NCBI GenBank assembly: GCA_016222925.1
Contig: JACRQB010000209.1
Coordinates: 1-6,984 of the forward strand
DNA length: 6,984 nucleotides
Reading direction: 5' to 3'
DNA from: Nitrospirota bacterium
GTDB lineage: Bacteria > Nitrospirota > Nitrospiria > Nitrospirales > Nitrospiraceae
The notes beneath the pieces were generated by a model. That model was given only the letters and a program-made list of their open reading frames with translations, was not told where the DNA came from and ran no database searches. How positions within the stretch are numbered: the stretch's first letter is position 1; every line of letters begins with the position of its first letter. Both the position numbers and the translations under genes were made by a program. This document shows, in pieces, positions 1-6,665 of this stretch.

Positions 1-1026
1 GTTTTCGGCGCCTCGGTTGAACTTTTCATGCAAACGCGATCGGATCGCCGGAGTAATGGCGATCGACAGCAGCACATAGATCGGAAGCGAGGCCATGACC
101 ACAAGCGTGAGCGTGGGACTGTAGAACCACATCACCGCCAGTAAGACGATGGTGAAGACCACGTCCAACACCACGGTGACCGCATGGCTGGTCAAGAATT
201 GGCGGATCTGCTCCAACTCGCGCACACGGGCGACCGTGTCACCGATCCGTCTCGCTTCAAAATAGGACAAGGGAAGCGCCAGAACGTGTCGGAAGAGTTG
301 CGCGCCAAGACTCACATCGATCCGGTTCGTCGTATGGGCAAAAAGATAGGTGCGGAGCCCGCCTAACATCGCTTCAAAGACCGCCAGCGTAATCATGCCG
401 ATAGCCAAGACATGGAGCGTGGTAAAACCCTTATGGACAAGCACCTTGTCGATGACCACTTGCGTGAAGAGCGGGGTTAATAGCGCAAAGAGCTGAAGGA
501 AGAACGACGCCACCAGCACTTCGCCGAAGAACTTCCTGTACTTGACAATCGCGGGGATGAACCAGGTGAAATCAAACTTCAGGTCTTGCAGACGGACCTG
601 GGCCCGTTTGGTAAAGAGCAAGAGTTCTCCGGTCCACATCGCTTCGAACTGTTCGCGGGAGAAAACAAGCGGGCGCGCTTCGATTGGGTCCTGGATCAGC
701 ACCTTTTCCGCTTCGACCTTCGCCAGCACGACATAGCGGCCGTCAGTCCGCTTTGCCATGGCAAGCAACGGTGTCCCTTGGAGTTTGCTCCACGTGGTGC
801 TAACCACACCAGCCTTCAATCCGAGATGTTTGGCTGCACGAAGGAGCTCGGCATCTGAGAGAACTTGCCCTGACTGCGCAAACTGATGCCGCAGCTGCGC
901 CCCATCGGCGGGAAGATCATGAAAGCGAGCGAGGATCAGGAGACAGGTCAGGCCGCTGTCTGCCGGCGATCCATTGAAGGAAGCAGCGGAACTGTGATGC
1001 ACCCGTTGCGGTCCTGAATTGTTCAT
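1..1026 (-). CDS. Type I secretion ABC transporter, HlyB/RtxB-like, N-terminal part (C-terminus off the left edge)
   Basis: The minus strand is open from ATG 1026 to the window edge (342 codons, no stop). The protein closely follows HlyB in order. Residues ~20-140 form a C39-peptidase-like domain. A membrane domain follows, entered at KFDFTWFIPAI (150-160), with LQLFALLTPLF (177-187) and QVVIDKVLVHKGF (189-201), and further on LRTYLFAHTTNRIDV and SYFEARRIGDTVARVREL. The peptidase-like domain looks inactive: Ser24 (ADSGLTC) stands where the catalytic Cys should be and Tyr98 (GRYVVL) where the catalytic His should be, while Asp113 (QDP) remains. This is the state known for HlyB, where the domain binds an unfolded RTX substrate instead of cutting a leader. 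Such proteins are inner-membrane exporters working with a membrane fusion protein and a TolC-like channel. The ATP-binding domain must lie beyond position 1. The ribosome binding site (GAGTGG about 8 nt upstream) is modest. Confidence 0.9.
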   Translation of the reverse strand, partial: MNNSGPQRVHHSSAASFNGSPADSGLTCLLILARFHDLPADGAQLRHQFAQSGQVLSDAELLRAAKHLGLKAGVVSTTWSKLQGTPLLAMAKRTDGRYVVLAKVEAEKVLIQDPIEARPLVFSREQFEAMWTGELLLFTKRAQVRLQDLKFDFTWFIPAIVKYRKFFGEVLVASFFLQLFALLTPLFTQVVIDKVLVHKGFTTLHVLAIGMITLAVFEAMLGGLRTYLFAHTTNRIDVSLGAQLFRHVLALPLSYFEARRIGDTVARVRELEQIRQFLTSHAVTVVLDVVFTIVLLAVMWFYSPTLTLVVMASLPIYVLLSIAITPAIRSRLHEKFNRGAEN

Positions 1027-1086
1027 GGGAGCCACTCTTGTGCCGACTCTGCCAAATGAAGTCGCTACGTCATGGTCTGCGCGCCG

Positions 1087-1114
1087 ATTGTATCAACTGA
1101 TCGGAACTGTTCCG
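1087..1114 (-). promoter_or_regulatory. Putative promoter with operator-like palindrome upstream of the ABC transporter
   Basis: On the minus strand a TACAAT box (1092 to 1087) matches a sigma-70 -10 element in five of six bases and lies about 60 nt before the transporter start. No -35 box is found at 16-18 nt. That place is occupied by a perfect 13-bp palindrome, CGGAACTGTTCCG (1102-1114), two 6-bp arms around one base. A palindrome replacing a -35 box fits a regulator-binding site, but this is inference from sequence shape only. Confidence 0.3.
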
Positions 1115-1228
1115 GCTTCTCTTAGAGGGGGGACTGTCCAACGGAAGTGGTGTAATTGAAGCAAGCCCATCGCCTGACGAATGAGGGAGAGTGGTCGTGT
1201 ACCCTGTCCAAGTGAAGGAGGGAAACAC

Positions 1229-1264
1229 CGAAAGGATTCCCGATAATCATCGGGAATCCTTTCG
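1229..1264 (-). terminator. Perfect 16-bp hairpin, likely terminator of the outer-membrane protein gene
   Basis: The arms 1229-1244 and 1249-1264 are exact inverted repeats around the 4-nt loop AATC. The stem carries CGAAAGGATTCCCGAT and its complement. It sits 47 nt after the stop of the minus-strand gene ending at 1311 and 200 nt before the transporter start. The downstream T-run on the minus strand is short (GTGTTT), so termination may be incomplete or factor-assisted. The near symmetry would also allow it to act on plus-strand transcripts. Confidence 0.6.
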
Positions 1265-1310
1265 AATATGCGGTGAAGACGGAGTTTCCTTACAAGTTAA
1301 GAGACGCTTT

Positions 1311-2123
1311 TCATGACGCCGCCGGAGGGACTGTCGCGGGCTTCATTCGAAAGTCTTGCATGATGTTCCAGGCTCGCAGGACATCGACGGTCAGGGCTAC
1401 GCCATAGGAGGGACCATAGTCTCGCTCTGAGAGGTGGCCCATACTGTCATTCCAGGTTTCAAAGCGCACAGGCCCGGCGGACGCGGCTAACGACCAGGCA
1501 AACTGCTTCTGACTTTGCCCCGTGGTATTCACGAAAATCCCGGAGTCCCACATGAGCGCCAGCTCAATTTCCCACGTGGGAATGGTTTCACCCGTCTCGG
1601 TTGTCCGATACTGACCAAACGCGATGGCCGGCTGCACCAGCCCTGCCGTACTTCTCACGGCATGGAGCACGGCCCCGTTGTCCTGATAGCTGATTCGTCC
1701 CAGCACGGATGCCCGGACGTTGATATCGCCCCACTTCTCCGAACGCCATACCGACGGGGTAATTTGCAGTCGACGGATGCCACCTCGCAGAAACCCTTGC
1801 TGATAAATGGTTCCGACGGAAAAACCCCCGCCGGCAAAAATGACCTTGCGATCAAACAGAGAAATCCATCGAGTGATCGACCCATCGATCATCACATCGG
1901 TTTCCTTCCGAGCGTCCACGGTCGGAACCGACGGGAGTTGGCGAAGCTGATGCACGACTTTATTCTGAAAATACTGACTGGGTTCATCACTTGTCGGACT
2001 GATGCCGGCCGTGAGGTTGGTACTCCACCCTTGCAAAATCCCACCCCAGTGTTGGGTCCAGCTGAGCGTAATCAAGTTGAAGCCGAGTGTATTGCCCACC
2101 GTGGAATCGTACTTGTTCCCCAA
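1311..2123 (-). CDS. Outer-membrane beta-barrel protein, LpxR/DUF2219-like, apparently 5'-broken
   Basis: The open frame has 270 codons from a TTG at 2123 to TGA at 1311-1313. The product is rich in alternating polar/aromatic strands typical of an outer-membrane barrel. Its wording recalls the lipid A 3'-O-deacylase LpxR family (DUF2219): QNKVVH (53-58) matches the family's QN..H segment with the catalytic His (here His58), FAGGGFSVGTIYQQGFLRGG matches the family's G-SLGNV-TYA-GA-LR stretch, and YDSTVGN near the start sits where the family has DR-YT-G. The family assignment is my reading without a search. The frame is closed by TGA at 2136-2138 just upstream of the TTG. There is no signal peptide, which a secreted barrel needs, so the TTG is unlikely to be the native start. 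The neighbouring frame (2124-2212) seems to carry the missing N-terminal residues. A different barrel family is possible. Confidence 0.55.
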   Translation of the reverse strand: MGNKYDSTVGNTLGFNLITLSWTQHWGGILQGWSTNLTAGISPTSDEPSQYFQNKVVHQLRQLPSVPTVDARKETDVMIDGSITRWISLFDRKVIFAGGGFSVGTIYQQGFLRGGIRRLQITPSVWRSEKWGDINVRASVLGRISYQDNGAVLHAVRSTAGLVQPAIAFGQYRTTETGETIPTWEIELALMWDSGIFVNTTGQSQKQFAWSLAASAGPVRFETWNDSMGHLSERDYGPSYGVALTVDVLRAWNIMQDFRMKPATVPPAAS

Positions 2124-2212
2124 CCCATCGACCGATCAGCGCCGCGCTTCGTCGCCAAGACCATGATGTTACGTTTAATGACAACTCCCGCTTCATTGGC
2201 AAAGACCACCTT
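2124..2212 (-). pseudogene. Out-of-frame N-terminal remnant of the LpxR-like gene
   Basis: In the next minus-strand frame this stretch is open and reads KVVFANEAGVVIKRN, then IMVLATKRGADRSMG, ending where the main frame begins with LGNKYDS. One additional G in the short G-run at 2124-2126 (CCC on the plus strand) would join the two into one continuous reading. FANEAGVV resembles the N-terminal VANDDAG segment of Salmonella LpxR, which holds the active-site Asn-Asp; here it is Asn-Glu. Upstream, this frame stops at TGA (2215-2213), and no frame upstream encodes a hydrophobic signal peptide. An internal ATG at 2164 could allow a short start, but it would give no export signal. Confidence 0.4.
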
Positions 2213-2481
2213 TCATGAAGGACATTTAGCCCTGCTACGACCGGTCTATGAAGGGATACTTCCAGGATGTTGGGATACCGGAAACGGACGAATTCTACAC
2301 AACACGGACGGAGCTGGCGACTAAATTATCGACGCCTGCAACGATCACCTCTTCGCCTGGGCGACTCACTCTGACTGATTAGGTGACAGCATCGCTCGAC
2401 AGGCCTCTTGATCCTATGCTAGCTTACGCGTTCGTTTTTCAGTGCACATACCTTTCCACCCGAGAGCTGACAGGCGCAGAC
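2213..2481. other. Divergent intergenic region between the outer-membrane gene and pycA
   Basis: No recognisable gene is found. A 44-codon plus-strand frame starts at ATG 2248 and stops at 2380-2382, but it has no ribosome binding site and no family resemblance. GGGATAC occurs twice (2253-2259 and 2272-2278), and GACCGGTC at 2239-2246 is an 8-bp palindrome. The pycA leader lies at the right end. The segment next to the broken outer-membrane gene may be foreign or rearranged, because a signal-peptide-encoding sequence is expected here and is absent. Confidence 0.4.
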
Positions 2482-3900
2482 ATGTTCAAGAAGATCTTAA
2501 TCGCCAATCGCGGTGAAATTGCCATGCGGATCATCCGCGCCTGCCGTGAATTGAACATCGCCACCGCTGCCATCTATTCTGAAGCGGATTCGACCGGGAT
2601 TTATGTCAAGAAGGCAGACGAGTCCTACCTGGTCGGCCCAGGTCCGGTGAAGGGGTTCCTGGATAGTAAGCAGATCGTCGACCTGGCCCAACGGATCGGC
2701 GCCGATGCTGTCCATCCCGGATACGGGTTTCTGTCTGAAAATGCGGAGTTCGCTGAGCTCTGCCAGGCTTCCGGCATCAGGTTCATCGGCCCCTCTACCC
2801 ATGCCATTACCCTGATGGGCAGCAAGGTCAAGGCGCGCGAGCTGGCCGAATCCGTCGGCGTGCCGATCGTGCCCGGTACGGATGGCGCGATTACCAATAT
2901 CAAAGACGCCTTGGCCTTTGTAAAAAAAGCAGGCTACCCCGTCATGATCAAGGCGAGCGCCGGCGGTGGTGGTCGCGGGCTTCGCGTGGTCCGATCCGAC
3001 GATGAATTGCGTGAGAACATGGAGGTCGCGTCGCGCGAAGCCCAAGCATCCTTCGGCGACGGCAGCGTCTTCATTGAAAAATATATCGAGCGGCCGCATC
3101 ATATTGAATTCCAAATACTGGGCGATCGGCACGGGAACATTATCCATCTTGGAGAACGAGACTGTTCGATCCAGCGACGACACCAGAAGCTGATCGAGAT
3201 TGCCCCCTCGTTGATTCTGACCCAGGCGCTCCGGGAAGAGATGGGCGACGCCGCCATCGCCATCGCGCGCGCGGTGAACTACGACAACGCAGGAACCGTG
3301 GAGTTTCTGCTCGATCAGCAGGGAAAATTCTACTTTATTGAGATGAATCCGCGCCTCCAAGTCGAGCACACGGTGACAGAGCAGATCACAGCCATCGATA
3401 TCGTGCGGAATCAGATTAAGATCGCGGCGGGCCTGCCGCTCAGCATCCAGCAACAGGACGTCATTCTGCAAGGCCACGCGATTCAGTGCCGGATCAATGC
3501 GGAAGACCCGAAAAACAATTTTCTGCCCTGTACAGGCACTGTCACGGCCTACCTCTCTCCCGGTGGAATCGGTGTGCGCATCGACGGCGCCGTGTACAAG
3601 GATTATACGATCCCGCCCTATTATGACGCCCTGCTGGCCAAGTTGACGGTTCGGGGCCGCACCTGGGAAGAAACCGTCAGCCGTATGCGCCGGTCCCTTG
3701 AAGAGTACGTGCTTCGTGGAGTGAAGACCACGATTCCCTTCATGGAAGCGATCATGCAGGAGCCGGACTTTATTGCGGGACGTTTCGACACGTCGTATTT
3801 GGACACCCACCCTGAGTTGTACTCGTACCACGAGTTTGAACAGCCGGAGGATCTGGTGCTGGCGCTGTCTGCCGCGATCGCCGCCTACGAAGGACTCTAA
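2482..3900 (+). CDS. pycA: Pyruvate carboxylase subunit A (biotin carboxylase)
   Basis: This 472-residue cytoplasmic enzyme uses ATP and bicarbonate to carboxylate biotin on the partner subunit. The full family set is present: ANRGEIAMRIIRA at the N-terminus (residues 8-20), HPGYGFLSEN (78-87), the ATP-grasp glycine loop KASAGGGGRG (157-166), ERDCSIQRRHQK (225-236), and FIEMNPRLQVEH with Glu287, Asn289 and Arg291 as metal and catalytic residues. Length and order match AccC/PycA. The frame is open back to 2383, but the start at 2482 (MFKKILIANRG) is the standard N-terminus of the family and the 33 upstream residues resemble nothing. The ribosome binding site is weak (GAGAG at 2462-2466). pycB follows after 43 nt. 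AccC of acetyl-CoA carboxylase or the small subunit of 2-oxoglutarate carboxylase (CfiB) have the same fold; the adjacent carboxyltransferase favours pyruvate or 2-oxoglutarate carboxylase. Confidence 0.93.
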   Translation: MFKKILIANRGEIAMRIIRACRELNIATAAIYSEADSTGIYVKKADESYLVGPGPVKGFLDSKQIVDLAQRIGADAVHPGYGFLSENAEFAELCQASGIRFIGPSTHAITLMGSKVKARELAESVGVPIVPGTDGAITNIKDALAFVKKAGYPVMIKASAGGGGRGLRVVRSDDELRENMEVASREAQASFGDGSVFIEKYIERPHHIEFQILGDRHGNIIHLGERDCSIQRRHQKLIEIAPSLILTQALREEMGDAAIAIARAVNYDNAGTVEFLLDQQGKFYFIEMNPRLQVEHTVTEQITAIDIVRNQIKIAAGLPLSIQQQDVILQGHAIQCRINAEDPKNNFLPCTGTVTAYLSPGGIGVRIDGAVYKDYTIPPYYDALLAKLTVRGRTWEETVSRMRRSLEEYVLRGVKTTIPFMEAIMQEPDFIAGRFDTSYLDTHPELYSYHEFEQPEDLVLALSAAIAAYEGL

Positions 3901-3943
3901 TTCGAACATACCCACTGTTTCCCAAAGAGATGCGTTAACCATC

Positions 3944-4897
3944 ATGGCGAAAAAACGACCACTCACAAAAAAACCGAAGAGAAAGATCAGATCATCCGCT
4001 CCGACGATCAAGATCTCAAAAAGCGTCGTGGCACGCCCGAGCGAGTTCACCATCGCCCCGGCCCCCGGCAAACCCGTCCTGATCACCGAAGTCGCGCTGC
4101 GGGACGGCCATCAATCGTTGTTGGCGACGCGCATGCGCACGGAAGACATGCTGCCCATCGCCCAAAAGCTCGATGCGGTCGGCTATTGGTCGCTGGAAGT
4201 CTGGGGCGGCGCCACCTTCGACACCTGTTTGCGTTTTTTAAAAGAAGATCCCTGGGAACGGCTCCGGGCCTTGCGGGCCGCGATGCCCAACACCAAGCTC
4301 CAAATGCTGTTGCGGGGGCAAAACCTCGTCGGTTACCGCCATTATGCCGACGACGTCGTAGAACGATTCATCGAACGTTCGGCCACGAACGGCATCGATG
4401 TCTTCCGTATCTTCGACGCCCTCAACGACGTGCGCAATCTCGATCGGGCCGTAAGCGAAGTGAAAGCCTGCGGCAAACATGCGGAAGCCGCCCTCTCCTA
4501 TACCGTCAGCCCAGTCCATAGCATCGACCGTTTCGTGGATCTGGCCAAGAAGTTGGAAGATCTGGGGACGGATACGATTTGTATCAAGGACATGGCCGGA
4601 CTCCTGGCGCCGCTTGACGCGTATCATCTGGTTCGTCGCTTGAAGGCCGCGGTCAAGGTTCCTCTCCACCTCCATTCGCATTACACGTCCGGGATGGCCT
4701 CCATGAGTTCACTGATGGCGATCCTCGGAGGTCTTGATATGTTGGATACGTCCATCTCGCCGCTCGCAGGAGGGACCTCACACCCGGCAACGGAAACGCT
4801 GGTCGCGTCACTCCAGTGCGAAAGGAAATGGGCTATCCCCCGCTCGTCACCCCCACCAGCCAGATTGTGGGCACTCAAGCCACCCTCAATGTACTGA
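3944..4897 (+). CDS. pycB: Pyruvate carboxylase subunit B, 5' fragment (carboxyltransferase TIM barrel), frameshifted
   Basis: The intact part (residues 1-291) has a Lys-rich N-terminus (MAKKRPLTKKPKRK) and then an OadA/transcarboxylase-5S-type barrel. Metal ligand Asp54 lies in EVALRDGHQS, the lysine expected to be carboxylated is Lys215 in CIKDMAG, and the His ligands are in HLHSH (242-246). LDTSISPLAGGTSHPATETLVASLQ closes the homologous part at CAG 4814-4816. After that the frame reads 26 unrelated residues (CERKWAIPRS...) to a stop at 4895-4897. In the family, this point is followed by about 77 more residues (GTPYDTGLD..., then ..Q-PGGM.. and ..PR) before the GYPPLVTPTSQ segment, which here is in another frame. 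Those residues are absent from the window. The ATG at 3944 is chosen over the open frame back to 3773, which is a shadow of pycA. As read, the product would be 317 residues with a truncated barrel and no biotin domain, and probably non-functional. Confidence 0.85.
   Translation: MAKKRPLTKKPKRKIRSSAPTIKISKSVVARPSEFTIAPAPGKPVLITEVALRDGHQSLLATRMRTEDMLPIAQKLDAVGYWSLEVWGGATFDTCLRFLKEDPWERLRALRAAMPNTKLQMLLRGQNLVGYRHYADDVVERFIERSATNGIDVFRIFDALNDVRNLDRAVSEVKACGKHAEAALSYTVSPVHSIDRFVDLAKKLEDLGTDTICIKDMAGLLAPLDAYHLVRRLKAAVKVPLHLHSHYTSGMASMSSLMAILGGLDMLDTSISPLAGGTSHPATETLVASLQCERKWAIPRSSPPPARLWALKPPSMY
4811..4818 (+). other. Deletion/frameshift junction inside pycB
   Basis: Left of this point the coding frame has codons starting at positions equal to 2 modulo 3, right of it at 1 modulo 3. 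CTC CAG (Leu-Gln) ends the left homology and GTG CGA AAG GAA ATG (VRKEM) begins the right one; the two readings share the G at 4816. The family normally has about 75-80 residues between them, so the frame arithmetic implies a loss of 3n+1 bases, roughly 230 nt. No direct repeat or insertion remnant is visible at the joint. Confidence 0.75.
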
Positions 4898-5670
4898 CCG
4901 GGGAGCGGTATAAAGTCATTACCACTGAAACCAAAAACTATTTCTTAGGATTGTATGGCCGTGCGCCGGGACAGGTGGATCTCGATGTGATGACCCGCGC
5001 GACCGGCGATGAAACCCCAATCAAGACCAGACCGGCCGATCGGCTGGACCCGGAATTAGATGACGCGAAAAAAGAACTTCCAGACTCGGCTCAGACCGTC
5101 GAGGACCAGCTGTCATTCGTGCTGTTTCCCGCCATCGCGCGAGACTTTTTCGAAGCCCGCGAGAAAGGCGAGTTGATCCCCGAGCCGCTCGAATTAGGAT
5201 CGGCGAAAGGGCCTACCACTGCTCACGAATTGCACCTGGCTCCCGTGGAATTCAACGTGACGGTGCACGGTGAGACCTATCATGTGAAGGTCTCGGGCTC
5301 TGGTCGAAAGGTCGATGGACGGAAGCCCTACTACATCCGTGTCAACGATAAACTCGAAGAGGTATCGCTCGAACCCATCCAAGAAGTGCTCGCCGGTGTT
5401 CCGGAGTCCCAGGAGATGGAATCGGGAGGAAAACCCAAACGCCCCAGACCATCGAAACCAGGCGATGTGGCTCCGCCCATGCCCGGCCGAGTGGTGAAGC
5501 TCCTGGTGGCGATCGACGATCGCGTCAAGGCCGGTGATCCTCTGTTAATCATTGAGGCGATGAAGATGGAAAGCCAGGTACCGGCGCCGATCGATGGAAG
5601 AGTCGCCGCGATCCTGACTGCCGAGGGTGACAATGTGAAGACGGATGAAACGGTCATTCAGCTGGAGTAA
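4816..5670 (+). CDS. pycB: Pyruvate carboxylase subunit B, 3' fragment (PYC/OADA C-terminal region and biotinyl domain)
   Basis: This frame carries the rest of the carboxyltransferase subunit, 284 residues from GTG 4816. It opens with VRKEMGYPPLVTPTSQIVGTQ and VLNVLTGERYKVIT, the conserved PYC_OADA region, followed by FLGLYGRAPG. A linker follows, then a biotinyl/lipoyl domain with the P-rich hinge (KPKRPRPSKPGDVAPPMPG). The biotinylation site EAMKMES has the target Lys at codon 5563-5565 (residue 250 here), and the fragment ends with VIQLE. GTG 4816 is simply where homology begins; if the piece were translated alone, ATG 4828 is a candidate, but AAAGGAA directly abuts it and the spacing is poor. 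A separate biotin carrier could in theory still be made and carboxylated by PycA, but it would lack an acceptor domain. The end overlaps the next gene by 26 nt. Confidence 0.85.
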   Translation: MRKEMGYPPLVTPTSQIVGTQATLNVLTGERYKVITTETKNYFLGLYGRAPGQVDLDVMTRATGDETPIKTRPADRLDPELDDAKKELPDSAQTVEDQLSFVLFPAIARDFFEAREKGELIPEPLELGSAKGPTTAHELHLAPVEFNVTVHGETYHVKVSGSGRKVDGRKPYYIRVNDKLEEVSLEPIQEVLAGVPESQEMESGGKPKRPRPSKPGDVAPPMPGRVVKLLVAIDDRVKAGDPLLIIEAMKMESQVPAPIDGRVAAILTAEGDNVKTDETVIQLE

Positions 5671-6655
5671 TCCCATCACCGGCTCGATCCTCCGCTCACG
5701 CAGACTCCGGCATCTGGTGACGCTCATCCTCTGTCTTGTATCGTCCTGCATGACGTCCTGTTCGCCGCCCTCACAAATCCCGCCTTATTTTGAAACGTTG
5801 GAACGCACCCCGATCGAGCGCATCCCGATCAAAACCGTGCTCGTCCATGGACAACGGATCGCCTATCTCGATGTCGGCACAGGCCAACCGGTCATCCTCA
5901 TCCACGGGTTTGGCGGATCCATGTGGCAATGGGAACATCAGCAACATGCCTTATCTCAACATTTTCGCACCCTGACGCTCGACCTTCCCGGTTCCGGATT
6001 ATCCGACAAACCAGACATTGCCTACCTGCCGGATCAGATGCTCGACTTCTGTATCGGGTTCATGGACGCACTGCAGATTCCTCACGCTACACTGGTCGGC
6101 AATTCCATGGGCGCGGGGTTGGCCATCGGCATGACCTTGACTCACCCCGCTCGCGTCGACAAGCTCGTGCTCATCAGTGGACTCCCGTCTCAGGTCATGG
6201 CCAAACTCACGAGCCGGTCGTTCAGGCAAGCGCTGGAATCTCGAGCCCCCTCCTGGCTCGTCTCCTTCGGCAACTGGCTGTTCGGCGGACTGGTCACCGA
6301 TTCCGTCCTGAAAGAAATCGTCCACGACCATAGCCTCCTCACCCCGGCCGTTATTGAGCGGTCCAACCAAAACCGCCTCCGCCCCGGCATCATCAAACCC
6401 ATTCTGGCCGTCAGGAACGCCATCCCCTCCTGGGAAACGGATTTCGCCCCACGCATCAGCAGCATCACGCACCCAACCATGATCATCTGGGGAGAACACG
6501 ACCGGGTGTTCCCCATGGCTGTAGGTGAAGAACTGCACTACCGACTTCGCGGATCCACGTTCGTCAGAATTCCCAGGGCCGGCCATATGCCGCAATGGGA
6601 ACGGCCGGACCTGGTTAATCGATCGGTGATCGCGTATATTCAACCGTCACCCTGA
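5645..6655 (+). CDS. Lipoprotein alpha/beta hydrolase
   Basis: This 336-residue protein has an N-terminal export signal: basic residues RSRRLRH (17-23), a hydrophobic core LVTLILCLV (24-32), and a lipobox LVSSC with the acylated residue probably Cys35 (Cys39 in MTSC is an alternative). It is probably membrane-anchored and faces the periplasm. The mature part is an alpha/beta hydrolase fold: HGFGG (87-91) for the oxyanion hole, DLPGSGLSDKP (113-123), nucleophile elbow GNSMGAG with Ser154, acid Asp286 in GEHDRVFP, and base His314 in AGHMPQWERP. The triad is complete. The fold covers esterases, lipases, peroxidases and C-C hydrolases, so the substrate cannot be named. The start at 5645 lies inside the end of pycB (26-nt overlap), which suggests translational coupling in the operon, although no metabolic link to pyruvate carboxylation is obvious. 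Confidence 0.85.
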   Translation: MKRSFSWSNPITGSILRSRRLRHLVTLILCLVSSCMTSCSPPSQIPPYFETLERTPIERIPIKTVLVHGQRIAYLDVGTGQPVILIHGFGGSMWQWEHQQHALSQHFRTLTLDLPGSGLSDKPDIAYLPDQMLDFCIGFMDALQIPHATLVGNSMGAGLAIGMTLTHPARVDKLVLISGLPSQVMAKLTSRSFRQALESRAPSWLVSFGNWLFGGLVTDSVLKEIVHDHSLLTPAVIERSNQNRLRPGIIKPILAVRNAIPSWETDFAPRISSITHPTMIIWGEHDRVFPMAVGEELHYRLRGSTFVRIPRAGHMPQWERPDLVNRSVIAYIQPSP

Positions 6656-6665
6656 ACAGAGGGGT

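Noticed and set aside
542..858. Short plus-strand open frames opposite the ABC transporter
   Set aside because: The minus strand reads continuously as a HlyB-like protein through this region.
1102..1114. LexA/SOS box (GAAC...GTTC)
   Set aside because: The half-sites are separated by only one base, whereas the Gram-positive-type SOS box has four bases between GAAC and GTTC.
1515..2324. 269-codon plus-strand open frame opposite the outer-membrane gene
   Set aside because: Its composition is rich in Arg, Pro and His with no domain pattern, while the opposite strand has barrel-like protein sequence with a recognisable family pattern. Only its last part (2213-2324) is not explained by overlap.
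2396..2425. Sigma-70 promoter for pycA (TCGACA with TATGCT or TAGCTT)
   Set aside because: TATGCT is only 13 nt from TCGACA and TAGCTT, at 18 nt, matches poorly. The position would suit a start at 2482 but the match is too weak to list.
2383..2481. 33-residue N-terminal extension of PycA
   Set aside because: Biotin carboxylases start at MFKKILIANRG; the extension has no homologous character and simply reflects an open upstream frame.
2497..4086. 529-codon open frame on the minus strand opposite pycA and the start of pycB
   Set aside because: It mirrors the codon structure of strongly conserved genes on the other strand, has no family resemblance and crosses the pycA-pycB gap. It is a GC-driven shadow.
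4811..4830. Programmed ribosomal frameshift in pycB
   Set aside because: There is no slippery heptamer at the joint, and a frameshift alone would not restore the roughly 77 missing residues.
5999..6643. 214-codon minus-strand open frame opposite the alpha/beta hydrolase
   Set aside because: The plus strand has a complete catalytic triad and signal peptide; the minus frame has no recognisable motif.
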